In this document: positions 1-11,260 of the stretch, in pieces
Layout of the letters: each line of letters begins with the position of its first letter
How positions within the stretch are numbered: position 1 is the first letter of the stretch
Assembly: GCA_964563495.1 (NCBI GenBank)
Contig: CAZLYK010000167.1
Span: 1-11,260 of the forward strand
Origin: CAZLYK01 sp964563495
GTDB taxonomy: Bacteria; Acidobacteriota; Blastocatellia; RBC074
Direction of reading: 5' to 3'
Length of the DNA: 11,260 nucleotides
Program-made: the position numbers and the translations under genes
The notes under the pieces: generated by a model
Database searches by the model: none
The model's input: only the letters and a program-made list of their open reading frames with translations
Told to the model about the DNA's origin: nothing

Positions 1-25
1 TTTCAGGATTCGACCAGCTAAGAAT

Positions 26-1771
<1,746 letters not shown>

Positions 1772-1773
1772 TC

Positions 1774-1802
1774 AGTGTGTAAAGACGGAACACTTTATTA
1801 TT
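1774..1802 (+). terminator. Possible weak terminator after ggt
   Basis: Just after the ggt stop codon, AGTGT (1774-1778) can pair with ACACT (1790-1794) around an 11-base loop, and a T-rich run (TTATTATT) follows. The stem is only 5 bp and AT-containing, so this is a weak candidate. Confidence 0.22.
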
Positions 1803-1922
1803 AGAATCGAACGGAAAGGCTACACTTATCTGTCTCCTTACCACCGCATTGTTTCAAGACAAATTAAGTCTAAGTCAAAGACTCTCTTAGCAATTTACCT
1901 ACTAATAAAAATAGCCCATCCG

Positions 1923-1938
1923 TGGCACAGGCATTGCT
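1923..1938 (+). promoter_or_regulatory. Sigma-54 (-24/-12) promoter for the receiver gene
   Basis: TGGCAC at 1923-1928, then five bases, then TTGCT at 1934-1938, matches the sigma-54 consensus TGGCACG-N4-TTGCW. The invariant GG (1924-1925) and GC (1936-1937) have exactly the required spacing. Transcription would start near 1949, about 50 bases before the ATG of the receiver gene. The AT-rich stretch upstream (about 1800-1920) fits the bendable DNA often found between an enhancer-binding activator and sigma-54 polymerase. The match is read directly. That an activator uses it is inferred, and no activator gene lies in this window. Confidence 0.72.
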
Positions 1939-1985
1939 TTTTGAAATAATAATTAGAGCGGTCCTAACTCATTAACAGTCAGATC

Positions 1986-1991
1986 GGGAGG
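1986..1991 (+). promoter_or_regulatory. Ribosome binding site of the receiver gene
   Basis: GGGAGG lies 9 bases before the ATG at 2001. The open frame also contains a TTG at 1998, immediately before the ATG, but the ATG has the better spacing and is taken as the start. Confidence 0.75.
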
Positions 1992-2000
1992 ACAGTTTTG

Positions 2001-2405
2001 ATGTCGAACCGAAATATTAAAATACTGGTGGTAGAAGATGATCAGAATTTAAGGCTCACCCTGACAGAGTTGCTTCGACTTGAAGGATATGCCGTAGTCA
2101 CCGCGCGCGACGGTGATGAAGGATATTTGCAGGCGCTCGCGCACCAGCCCGACTTGATCATCACAGACCTGAACATGCCGATTCTGGACGGCGTCGAGCT
2201 GGCCAAGCTGATCCGACGCGAGCAGGGCAGGATAGGCGGGACGCCGATCATCGCCTTGAGCGCCAATCTGAATGGATATCATCTTCCCGAAAAGATGAAC
2301 TCGGGCATCGATCGTTTTGTCGATAAGTCTCTCGGCGATCGTCAGAGTCTGATGACGGCCGTCAAATCATTGCTCGATCCCACCACAATTGCCTCGCTCA
2401 GCTGA
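2001..2405 (+). CDS. Stand-alone response regulator receiver protein (CheY-like)
   Basis: This is a 134-residue single-domain receiver that takes phosphate from a histidine kinase. It has the acidic pocket E12-D13-D14, the phosphoacceptor D56 in TDLNMP, the switch residue S87 in ALSAN and the conserved K109 in VDKS. The receiver fold fills the protein, leaving only about ten residues after it, so there is no DNA-binding or enzymatic output domain. It must act by protein contact, as a phosphorelay intermediate or as a CheY/DivK-type signal. No histidine kinase is adjacent, so its partner is elsewhere in the genome. It is preceded by a strong sigma-54 promoter match (1923-1938), which suggests expression controlled by an enhancer-binding protein. 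The partner and the process it controls cannot be told from the sequence. Confidence 0.93.
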   Translation: MSNRNIKILVVEDDQNLRLTLTELLRLEGYAVVTARDGDEGYLQALAHQPDLIITDLNMPILDGVELAKLIRREQGRIGGTPIIALSANLNGYHLPEKMNSGIDRFVDKSLGDRQSLMTAVKSLLDPTTIASLS

Positions 2406-2435
2406 TCAAAGATTACCTTTCGTAGCTCCATTCCC

Positions 2436-2459
2436 TGAGGCGCCGTTTGCGCCACCTCA
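2436..2459 (+). terminator. Hairpin after the receiver gene
   Basis: GGCGC (2439-2443) pairs with GCGCC (2449-2453) around a CGTTT loop. Beyond a 3-base bulge, TGA (2436-2438) pairs with TCA (2457-2459). It lies 30 bases after the stop codon. There is no T-run after the stem, so intrinsic termination is doubtful. It could instead protect an mRNA 3' end. Confidence 0.35.
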
Positions 2460-2547
2460 ATTCGCTTCCACAATTCCGTCAATCGCCTGATGCACACAGT
2501 TGTCTGCGCCGGTGAACATCTATAGGATTTACCGGGGGGATTCTGAA

Positions 2548-2831
2548 ATGCGGATCATAGATTTGCATCNNNNNNNNNNNNNNNNNNNNNNNNNNNNNNN
2601 NNNNNNNNNNNNNNNNNNNNNNNNNNNNNNNNNNNNNNNNNNNNNNNNNNNNNNNNNNNNNNNNNNNNNCTGGCACACCTGGCGCGGATCAAAAATCTGC
2701 GTGGCCACCCCTTCGAGTTTTATCAGAAGCTGGGATTCGTGATCGTCGGGGTCATGCCGGACGCAAATGGTCTGGGCAAGCCGGATATCTACATGGCCAA
2801 ACGGATCGCGAAACGCGAGGATTCAAATTGA
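2548..2831 (+). CDS. GNAT N-acetyltransferase (aminoglycoside 6'-acetyltransferase-like), interrupted by assembly gap
   Basis: Both ends of one acetyltransferase gene are visible. The start is ATG 2548 (MRIIDLH), after a G-rich ribosome-binding-like run at 2533-2538. The C-terminal 53 residues are read from 2670 to the TGA at 2829-2831. They contain the acetyl-CoA-side GNAT signature FYQKLGF followed by VIVGVMPDANGLGKPDIYM, typical of proteins annotated as AAC(6')-like acetyltransferases that transfer acetyl from acetyl-CoA to an amine. The middle is lost in a run of Ns. The two parts are in different frames across the 100 Ns, which is expected if the gap length is only a placeholder. With the family's usual 150-160 residues, about 90-100 residues are missing. 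The last four bases overlap the glycerate kinase start, implying one mRNA. The true substrate is unknown, and aminoglycoside resistance should not be assumed. Confidence 0.75.
2570..2669. other. Scaffold gap (100 Ns)
   Basis: Exactly 100 Ns, the conventional placeholder for a gap of unknown size, sit inside the acetyltransferase gene. Keeping the reading frame requires a true length of 3n+2 bases. 100 does not fit, and about 270-300 would match the family length. Confidence 0.97.
2817..2821 (+). promoter_or_regulatory. Ribosome binding site supporting a TTG start
   Basis: GAGGA ends 6 bases before the TTG at 2828-2830. This spacing, and the TTGA overlap with the upstream stop codon, favour the TTG as the real start of the glycerate kinase. 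The next in-frame ATG is well inside the conserved N-terminal domain region. Confidence 0.65.
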
Positions 2832-4168
2832 CCGACACGTCTCAGAGCCTAAGGCTGCGCGCCGTCGCTGAGCAGATCTTTCACCGGTCGCTTTCGATGA
2901 TAGACGTCGAAAATACCGTGCGCTCGCAACTGCGGTTGGACGGTGACCGGTTGTCGATCGGCGAGGAGATTTGTGACCTGAGGGGATTCGAACGCATTAT
3001 CGTGATCGCTCTCGGCAAAGCGAGTTTAGCCATGGCGCGCGCAGTGGACAAGATTCTGGGCGATCGGGTGACCGATGGCCTGGTGGTCTGCAACGCCTTG
3101 ATCGTAGATGCGCCGGCGCGGCTGCCGGTCCTGATCGGCGGCCACCCCCTGCCGAACGAGACCAGTTTCGACGCCGCCAGGCGGGCTCTTGACCTTCTTC
3201 GCCGGTATGACTCGGAGGATACTCTGGTTCTGTTTCTCATTTCCGGTGGCGGGTCGGCTATGTTCGAGCTGCCGATCGAGGAGAGCCTGACGCTGGATGA
3301 TCTGCAGGAGGTCAATCGCGCCCTGGTCGAGTGCGGCGCGGTGATCAATCAGATCAATATCGTGCGTCGCCATCTTTCGGCGGTCAAAGGCGGCCGGCTG
3401 GCTGATGCCGCCCCACTTTCGCGCCAGATTTCACTCTACATTTCAGACGTCAACAGCGATGATCTGACGACGGTCGCTTCCGGCCCGACCTTGCCCGATC
3501 GATCGACGCCCGAGGATTTGCGGCGGATCGTGGCGAAATACAACCTGACAGGCAGGTTCCCGCCCGCCGTGGTCGCCGTGGTCGAATCTGAAAGAGTGAG
3601 TGGCGCAACCCATTCATCAAGTCTCAATCAAGGCGCCCACTCGCATCATTTATTGCTCGATAACCGTCGTGCGCTGCTCGAAGCGAAGCGGATCGCCGAG
3701 AGCGATTTCGGCATGGTTGTCGAAATCGCCGATGATCTGGTCGAGGGCGACGTCGAGGAGATGGTGCAGATTCATCTGGCGCGGATCGGCCGGTTGCTGG
3801 CGAGAAGCAACGGAAAGACCGTCGGACTCTTCTCGGGCGGCGAGGTCGTTTGCCCGGTTCGAGGTTCGGGCCAGGGCGGGCGCAATCAGGAATTTGTCTT
3901 GCGATCGGCCTTACACCTTCCTCGACTTGCGCAGGCTGCAATCGTTGTGATCAGCGCCGGAACCGACGGCATCGATGGACAAAGCCCGGCGGCCGGCGCC
4001 ATTGCCGACAAAACTACCATCAGCCGCGCGGTTGAACTCGGCCTCTCACCCGAGGATTACCTGCGGAACAGCGATTCGTTCAACTTCTTCAGACAACTCG
4101 GCGACACGATCATGACCGGTCCAACCGGCAATAACGTCCGCGACTTGCGGATCCTGGTGGCTGAATAG
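2828..4168 (+). CDS. gckA: Glycerate 2-kinase (DUF4147 / MOFRL family)
   Basis: This cytoplasmic enzyme phosphorylates D-glycerate at the 2-position with ATP, giving 2-phosphoglycerate for lower glycolysis. Older annotations of the family read 'hydroxypyruvate reductase TtuD'. The 446 residues cover an N-terminal DUF4147 domain (about 8-245) and a C-terminal MOFRL domain (about 330-442). Visible landmarks are K64 in LGKAS, the glycine loop SGGGSA (139-144), RRHLSAVKGGRLA (180-192), SDV (206-208), SGGE (336-339), GRNQEF (351-356), GTDGIDG (378-384) and GPTGNNV (431-437). Length and motifs look intact. It starts with TTG in a TTGA overlap with the acetyltransferase, so translation is probably coupled. 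Its TAG stop lies inside a dispersed repeat arm (4164-4188). The pathway feeding glycerate (sugar acids, serine or glyoxylate) is not visible here. Confidence 0.93.
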   Translation: MTDTSQSLRLRAVAEQIFHRSLSMIDVENTVRSQLRLDGDRLSIGEEICDLRGFERIIVIALGKASLAMARAVDKILGDRVTDGLVVCNALIVDAPARLPVLIGGHPLPNETSFDAARRALDLLRRYDSEDTLVLFLISGGGSAMFELPIEESLTLDDLQEVNRALVECGAVINQINIVRRHLSAVKGGRLADAAPLSRQISLYISDVNSDDLTTVASGPTLPDRSTPEDLRRIVAKYNLTGRFPPAVVAVVESERVSGATHSSSLNQGAHSHHLLLDNRRALLEAKRIAESDFGMVVEIADDLVEGDVEEMVQIHLARIGRLLARSNGKTVGLFSGGEVVCPVRGSGQGGRNQEFVLRSALHLPRLAQAAIVVISAGTDGIDGQSPAAGAIADKTTISRAVELGLSPEDYLRNSDSFNFFRQLGDTIMTGPTGNNVRDLRILVAE

Positions 4169-4188
4169 ACAGGATAAACAAGATTTTT
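4164..4188 (+). repeat. Dispersed repeat, left-arm copy at the gckA stop codon
   Basis: AATAGACAGGAT followed by AAACAAGATTTTT. It nearly matches the left arm at 11189 (AATAGACAGGAT then TAAACATGATTTTT). The TAG stop of gckA (4166-4168) is part of the repeat. No matching right arm lies immediately beside it. It may be a degraded copy, or part of a composite with the copy at 4262-4347. Confidence 0.7.
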
Positions 4189-4261
4189 GATTGACCGACG
4201 GTTCGACTCAGCGACGGTTAAGACCGGCAAGCCTCGGCTTTGGTTTAAATTTATTTATCAG

Positions 4262-4347
4262 ATAGACCGGATAAACACGATTGGCGCGGGATTTTACCGG
4301 GCTCTATCTTGTAAAATCCCGGACAAATCGTGTCGATCCTGTCTATT
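4262..4347. repeat. Dispersed palindromic repeat, full hairpin copy
   Basis: The left arm (4262-4297) and right arm (4311-4347) form an imperfect inverted repeat of about 36 bp around a 13-base spacer. The innermost part is strongest: GGGATTTTAC at 4288-4297 against GTAAAATCCC at 4311-4320. The right arm ends in CCTGTCTATT, like the copy at 7745-7769, which matches it at all but about three of 25 positions. It lies just before the Nramp gene, so it could affect expression as an RNA hairpin or attenuator. It has no T-run like a normal terminator. Confidence 0.82.
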
Positions 4348-4381
4348 AATGCAGCGGACAATGAGAATGATAAAAGAGCCC

Positions 4382-5776
<1,395 letters not shown>

Positions 5777-5781
5777 AAAAT

Positions 5782-6597
5782 ATGACAAGTGAAAGAAGAA
5801 TGCTTCTCGACAGCGAATTTGAGATGCCCAGTTTCAGGCTCGACGGCCGTGTCGCACTGGTGACCGGCGGCGGGCGCGGGCTGGGTTTGGGGATGGCTCT
5901 GGCGCTGGCTCATTCCGGCGCCGATCTCGCGATCGCCGCGCGTTCGAGGGACGAGCTGGAAAAAGCGGCCGAGCTGGTTCGCGGTGTCGGCCGCAAAGCA
6001 CTCGTCCTGCCGACCGATGTCGGCGATGTCGAAGCCGTCCGTGCGATGGTCAGGCTCGCCGCAGATCATTTCGGCCGGCTCGATATCCTGGTCAACGCCG
6101 CGGCGGTCAATTACCGGCGGCCGAGTGAGACCTTCACGGTTGAGGACTGGGACAGACTCATGGCGGTCAACCTGAAGGGCGCATTCTTCGCCTCTCAGGA
6201 AGCCGTCAGATTTATGAAGACACAGGGGAAGGGCAAGATTATCAACGTCGGATCGATCGCCTTTGAGATCGTCGTCCCAAACGTCGCGCTCTACGCAATC
6301 AGCAAAGGCGGGATGAGACAGATGACGCGCTCGCTCGCCGTCGAACTGGCCAAAGACAATATCTGCGTCAATGCCATCGCTCCCGGTCGCTTCTGGACCA
6401 GGATGACCGACGCGGTCTTTTCCGCGCCGGAACTCTACGATAGCGCGGTCAGCGTGATCCCCATGGGGCGGCCCGGTATCGCTTCCGAACTGGCCGGCGC
6501 CACCGTCCTTCTCGCTTCAGATGCATCCGATTATATAACCGGCCAGACGATCACTGTCGATGGTGGATGGATAGTCAGTGGCGGCGTCAAAGCGTGA
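5782..6597 (+). CDS. Short-chain dehydrogenase/reductase (SDR), classical type
   Basis: This is an NAD(P)-dependent oxidoreductase of 271 residues. It shows the cofactor motif TGGGRGLG (28-35), N130, and the catalytic S158, Y171 and K175 (YAISK), plus the usual C-terminal ITGQTITVDGGW (252-263). The helix-4 motif, usually NNAG, is NAAA (105-108), a modest variation. R54 after the second strand (AIAAR) hints at NADP(H). The overall pattern resembles the gluconate 5-dehydrogenase / 2-deoxygluconate 3-dehydrogenase branch of sugar-acid SDRs, but the substrate cannot be assigned. The start at 5782 gives an N-terminal tail of about 20 residues. ATG 5800, preceded by GAAAGAAG, and ATG 5824 are alternatives. 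It sits 5 bp after the transporter gene and is probably in its operon. A G-rich tandem array begins 7 bp after its stop. Confidence 0.92.
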   Translation: MTSERRMLLDSEFEMPSFRLDGRVALVTGGGRGLGLGMALALAHSGADLAIAARSRDELEKAAELVRGVGRKALVLPTDVGDVEAVRAMVRLAADHFGRLDILVNAAAVNYRRPSETFTVEDWDRLMAVNLKGAFFASQEAVRFMKTQGKGKIINVGSIAFEIVVPNVALYAISKGGMRQMTRSLAVELAKDNICVNAIAPGRFWTRMTDAVFSAPELYDSAVSVIPMGRPGIASELAGATVLLASDASDYITGQTITVDGGWIVSGGVKA

Positions 6598-6604
6598 TCG
6601 GCAA

Positions 6605-6802
6605 TGGGGCGACGGGGCGACAGGGGCGACAGGGGCGACGGGGCGACTGAGGCGACGGGGGCGACTGAGGCGACAGGGCGACTGAGGCGACAGGGGCGAC
6701 GGGGCGACTAAGGCGACAGGGGCGACGGGGCGACGGGGCGACTGAGGCGACAGGGCGACTGAGGCGACAGGGGCGACGGGGCGACTGAGGCGACTGAGCG
6801 AC
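6605..6802 (+). repeat. G-rich tandem array, 23 units of 8-9 bp (GGGGCGAC type)
   Basis: There are twenty-three head-to-tail units, each ending in GCGAC. The main forms are AGGGGCGAC, GGGGCGAC, TGAGGCGAC and AGGGCGAC. Fourteen units are 9 bp and nine are 8 bp, so it cannot be a coding repeat. A block of five units (43 bp) at 6666-6708 recurs exactly at 6743-6785, showing a 77-bp higher-order duplication. The first five units carry GGGG tracts 4-5 bases apart, a canonical G-quadruplex pattern on the coding strand. It lies between the dehydrogenase stop and the regulator's promoter, so it would form a 3' untranslated region or insulator. The rest of the 6598-6948 gene-free region holds a C-rich stretch (about 6814-6840) and the promoter and operator described next. 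Confidence 0.95.
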
Positions 6803-6842
6803 TGGATCATCAACCGCCCCGTCCCCTTCTTCCTTCTTCAGA

Positions 6843-6872
6843 TTGACAATATTCTACAGGCAATTTTATAGT
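6843..6872 (+). promoter_or_regulatory. Sigma-70-type promoter of the GntR regulator
   Basis: A perfect TTGACA (-35) at 6843-6848 and TATAGT (-10, five of six consensus bases) at 6867-6872 are separated by 18 bases. Transcription would start near 6879, leaving a leader of about 70 bases before the ATG at 6949. A good AAGGAG ribosome site is at 6938-6943. Confidence 0.65.
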
Positions 6873-6876
6873 TTGA

Positions 6877-6887
6877 CGGTTAAACCA
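6877..6887 (+). promoter_or_regulatory. FadR-type operator over the predicted start point
   Basis: CGGTTAAACCA fits the FadR-subfamily operator pattern TNGTNNNACNA at every fixed position except the first base. It is a palindrome, GGT-TAA-ACC, immediately after the -10 box, where a bound repressor would block initiation. A partial second copy, GGTTAAA, lies at 6901-6907. Autoregulation by the downstream GntR protein is the simple inference. Confidence 0.5.
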
Positions 6888-6948
6888 AGTGACGAATCCA
6901 GGTTAAAAGCCTAAGGCGGGCGTTCCCAGGCTTTTTCAAGGAGACTCC

Positions 6949-7707
6949 ATGACAAAGCACTACTCGAATCAATTGAGCGCATCGATGGCGCCGATCGATC
7001 GAGCCGGGATCACTGAACTCGTCGTCCAGCGGATCAAGGATCTGCTCTCTCGCGGCGAGTTGAAAGCCGGAAGCCGGCTGCCGCCCGAACGCGAGCTGGC
7101 GGAGATGCTGAGCATCAGCCGTCCTTCGCTGCGGACGGCACTCAAAGCGCTCTCGGTCATGGGGATCATCCGCGCCAAACCTGGGGCCGGGACTTATATT
7201 GCCGATTCGCTCCCGGAAGTCTTCACCGAGCCCATGCACTTTATGACGCTGATTAATCAGACCAGTGTCGAGGAGCTTTTTGAAGCGCGCCGGATTATCG
7301 AGGCGGGGCTGGCCGAATTGGCGGCTGAACGGGCTACGGCTGAAGATCTGGTATTACTCGCACAGGAGATCGAAGGGATGCGTGAGGCGATCAACGACCC
7401 TGAGAACTTTCTCAAACACGATGTGCGTTTCCATCAAGTCATGGCCCGCGCCGCCAACAACAAATTGATGAGCGGTGTCATGGACACGATCGCCCAACTG
7501 CTCTTCCACATCCGGCGCCAGACCATCAACCACGCCTCGGATCTGGAAGACGCCATCGAATGGCATCAGAAGATCGTCGAGGCCCTGCGCAAGCGCGACG
7601 TCAAAAGAGCCAAGGATATGCTTTCCGGCCATCTCCGATCAGCCCAGGATGCCTGGGCACGCGAACACAGAGTGGCCCCCGAGTCAGCTAAACGCCGGGG
7701 GAAATAG
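6949..7707 (+). CDS. GntR-family transcriptional regulator, FadR subfamily (FCD domain)
   Basis: This is a 252-residue DNA-binding regulator. The N-terminal winged helix-turn-helix (about 20-86) has the GntR signature, with LPPERELAEMLSISRPSLR in the recognition region and GAGTYI in the wing. The C-terminal all-helical FCD domain (about 105-235) binds an effector, usually a carboxylate. Its typical metal ligands D158, H162, H206 and H228 are all visible. The family mostly represses catabolic genes for sugar acids, organic acids or amino acids until the substrate appears. It has its own promoter, ribosome site and a FadR-type operator, which suggests autoregulation. Whether it also controls the upstream transporter-dehydrogenase pair is inference from proximity. 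The C-terminal tail (ESAKRRGK) is basic and not conserved in type. It converges with polA. Confidence 0.95.
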   Translation: MTKHYSNQLSASMAPIDRAGITELVVQRIKDLLSRGELKAGSRLPPERELAEMLSISRPSLRTALKALSVMGIIRAKPGAGTYIADSLPEVFTEPMHFMTLINQTSVEELFEARRIIEAGLAELAAERATAEDLVLLAQEIEGMREAINDPENFLKHDVRFHQVMARAANNKLMSGVMDTIAQLLFHIRRQTINHASDLEDAIEWHQKIVEALRKRDVKRAKDMLSGHLRSAQDAWAREHRVAPESAKRRGK

Positions 7708-7718
7708 AGGGGCTTAAA

Positions 7719-7769
7719 CCGGATTGAGTCTTGTCTAATCCTGCACAAATCCTGTCAATCATGTCTATT
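7719..7769. repeat. Dispersed palindromic repeat between convergent genes
   Basis: This copy fills most of the 65-bp space between the ends of gntR and polA. GGATT (7721-7725) can pair with AATCC (7737-7741). The segment 7745-7769 (ACAAATCCTGTC to ATGTCTATT) matches the right arm at 4323-4347 at all but about three of 25 positions. TAATCCTGC, two bases, then AAATCCTGT also recurs at 11239-11258. As the only sequence between converging genes it may serve as a two-way terminator or mRNA end. Confidence 0.75.
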
Positions 7770-7772
7770 CCT

Positions 7773-10413
<2,641 letters not shown>

Positions 10414-10424
<11 letters not shown>

Positions 10425-11166
10425 ATTTTGTCTGCTCTAAAATCATCTTGCGTTTGGTCGCGGGAAATTTTTCGATCGCGTAACGCAGAGCCGTGCGCGG
10501 GAGGCGCGGTCCGAGTTCGAGCAGGAAGACCTCCAATCGTTTGGCGTCGGTCATGCCTGCTTCCCGAAGCAACCAGCCCGTCGCCTTGTGGATCAGGTCT
10601 TCCGGATAATCGAGCAGCGCTTCGGCGATTTCGTAAGCGTCGTCCAGTTGCTGACCTCGCCGCGCGAGCGCAGTCAGCGACACCGCCGAAGCCCGCCTCA
10701 CCCATAGATTCTCATCGCCCGTCCAGCTTTTCAATTGCCCGATCAAATCCGGGTATTGTTGAACGAGCGGAGAGATGATCATCGAACAGAGAGCATCGGT
10801 CGTCGCCCAGTTATTGCAAAGATCCTCCGCCAGCCATCGCCTGACCGGTTTCAACAGCTCGGGCGGAAACCGTCTTTTATACCGCGCGAGGATCTCGATC
10901 CCGGCCTGTTTCGACTCGAGCTGGTTTTCGTGAATCAGCAGCTCGCAGCAGGCCAGCGCGTCTTCCAACGTCCAGACGCCTTTGACCTTGGCGGACAGTT
11001 CGCGGGCGATCTGCCGCACCTCCGGATTCGAGAGGCCGTAAAAACGGACGTCTTCGGATGCTTTGAAGTATACCCTGGATTGAGCCGCGCGTTCGGATTT
11101 GCCGGCAGCTTTGAGTGTCGTGATCAATCGCCTGACTGCCTGTGCGGGGGTTAGCGGTGAAGCCAT
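10414..11166 (-). CDS. AlkD-like DNA alkylation repair glycosylase
   Basis: This is a HEAT-repeat DNA glycosylase of the AlkD/AlkC superfamily, which removes N3- and N7-alkylated purines and leaves an abasic site for base excision repair. It is about 250 residues, the family's usual size. Positions equivalent to the known AlkD active-site residues are present: W120 and D124 in NWATTD (same spacing as W109/D113 of Bacillus cereus AlkD), R157/R158 in LWVRRAS, and W198 in HKATGWLLREAG. ALRYAIEKFP near the end is also typical. The start is placed at ATG 11166 (MASPL). A TTG at 11175 would add three residues, and neither has a clear Shine-Dalgarno site. The end overlaps the polA ATG by 11 bp, which suggests coupled expression of base removal with the gap-filling polymerase. 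A palindromic repeat lies 23 bp upstream of the start. Confidence 0.92.
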
Positions 11167-11188
11167 ATCTAACAAGGGGCTGGAGGAA

Positions 11189-11260
11189 AATAGACAGGAT
11201 TAAACATGATTTTTTTCTGCCTTGTCTTTAATCATGTTTAATCCTGCGGAAATCCTGTTA
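11189..11260. repeat. Dispersed palindromic repeat upstream of alkD, cut by window end
   Basis: A perfect 17-bp inverted repeat, CAGGATTAAACATGATT (11195-11211) and its complement (11230-11246), surrounds an 18-base spacer. The outer left flank AATAGA joins the family to the copy at 4164, and the right end repeats TAATCCTGC-NN-AAATCCTGT seen at 7737. The element runs off the window. It lies in the region expected to hold the alkD-polA promoter. Confidence 0.82.

Noticed and set aside
2570..2669. Low-complexity element or insertion at the N run
   Set aside because: It is an assembly gap of placeholder length, not sequence.
4187..4381. A 65-residue N-terminal extension of the Nramp-like protein from a TTG
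   Set aside because: It would translate the dispersed repeat hairpin, has no ribosome site, and lies before a normal-looking cytoplasmic N-terminus.
6605..6802. CRISPR array
   Set aside because: The units are 8-9 bp, contiguous and without spacers. No cas genes are present.
6517..6813. A 98-residue minus-strand frame rich in Pro, Val, Ala and Ser
   Set aside because: It is a read-through of the tandem array in a frame free of stops. Mixed 8- and 9-bp units shift the frame repeatedly, so the apparent protein repeat is an artefact.

Overview
The window is bacterial and fairly GC-rich, with ordinary bacterial gene signals: Shine-Dalgarno sites, ATG and TTG starts, and overlapping gene ends. 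I suspect an Acidobacteriota-like soil or sediment bacterium known from a metagenome or draft assembly. The reasons are the style of the DNA polymerase I (dead proofreading domain, unusual O-helix), the non-canonical Nramp transporter, the dispersed 'AATAGACAGGAT...' repeats and a 100-N scaffold gap. The phylum is inferred, not shown. No tRNA, rRNA, CRISPR array, phage gene or transposase was seen.

Layout, left to right. A secreted gamma-glutamyltransferase (26-1771) is followed by an AT-rich intergenic region carrying a textbook sigma-54 promoter. That promoter drives a stand-alone receiver protein (2001-2405). Next is an acetyltransferase gene broken by an assembly gap (2548-2831). It overlaps a TTG-started glycerate 2-kinase gene by four bases (2828-4168). 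After an intergenic region with long-hairpin repeats come an Nramp-like transporter without the canonical metal-binding motifs (4382-5776) and, 5 bp later, a short-chain dehydrogenase (5782-6597).

A 198-bp array of 23 G-rich 8-9 bp units (6605-6802) lies just after the dehydrogenase. Next is a FadR-type GntR regulator gene (6949-7707) with a good sigma-70 promoter and a FadR-type operator over its predicted transcription start. On the minus strand, converging with it, is a repair pair: an AlkD-like DNA glycosylase (11166-10414) overlapping DNA polymerase I (10424-7773) by 11 bp.

Functionally, glycerate kinase, dehydrogenase, transporter and FadR regulator could form a small carboxylate or sugar-acid locus, but this rests on proximity and similar operator half-sites only. 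alkD-polA is a coherent base-excision and gap-filling unit. At least four copies of a palindromic repeat family occupy gene ends and intergenic spaces. The least ordinary items are the Nramp-like protein with matching G-x-x-E-L motifs in both pseudo-symmetric helices, the sigma-54-driven solo receiver, and the G-quadruplex-prone array between dehydrogenase and regulator.
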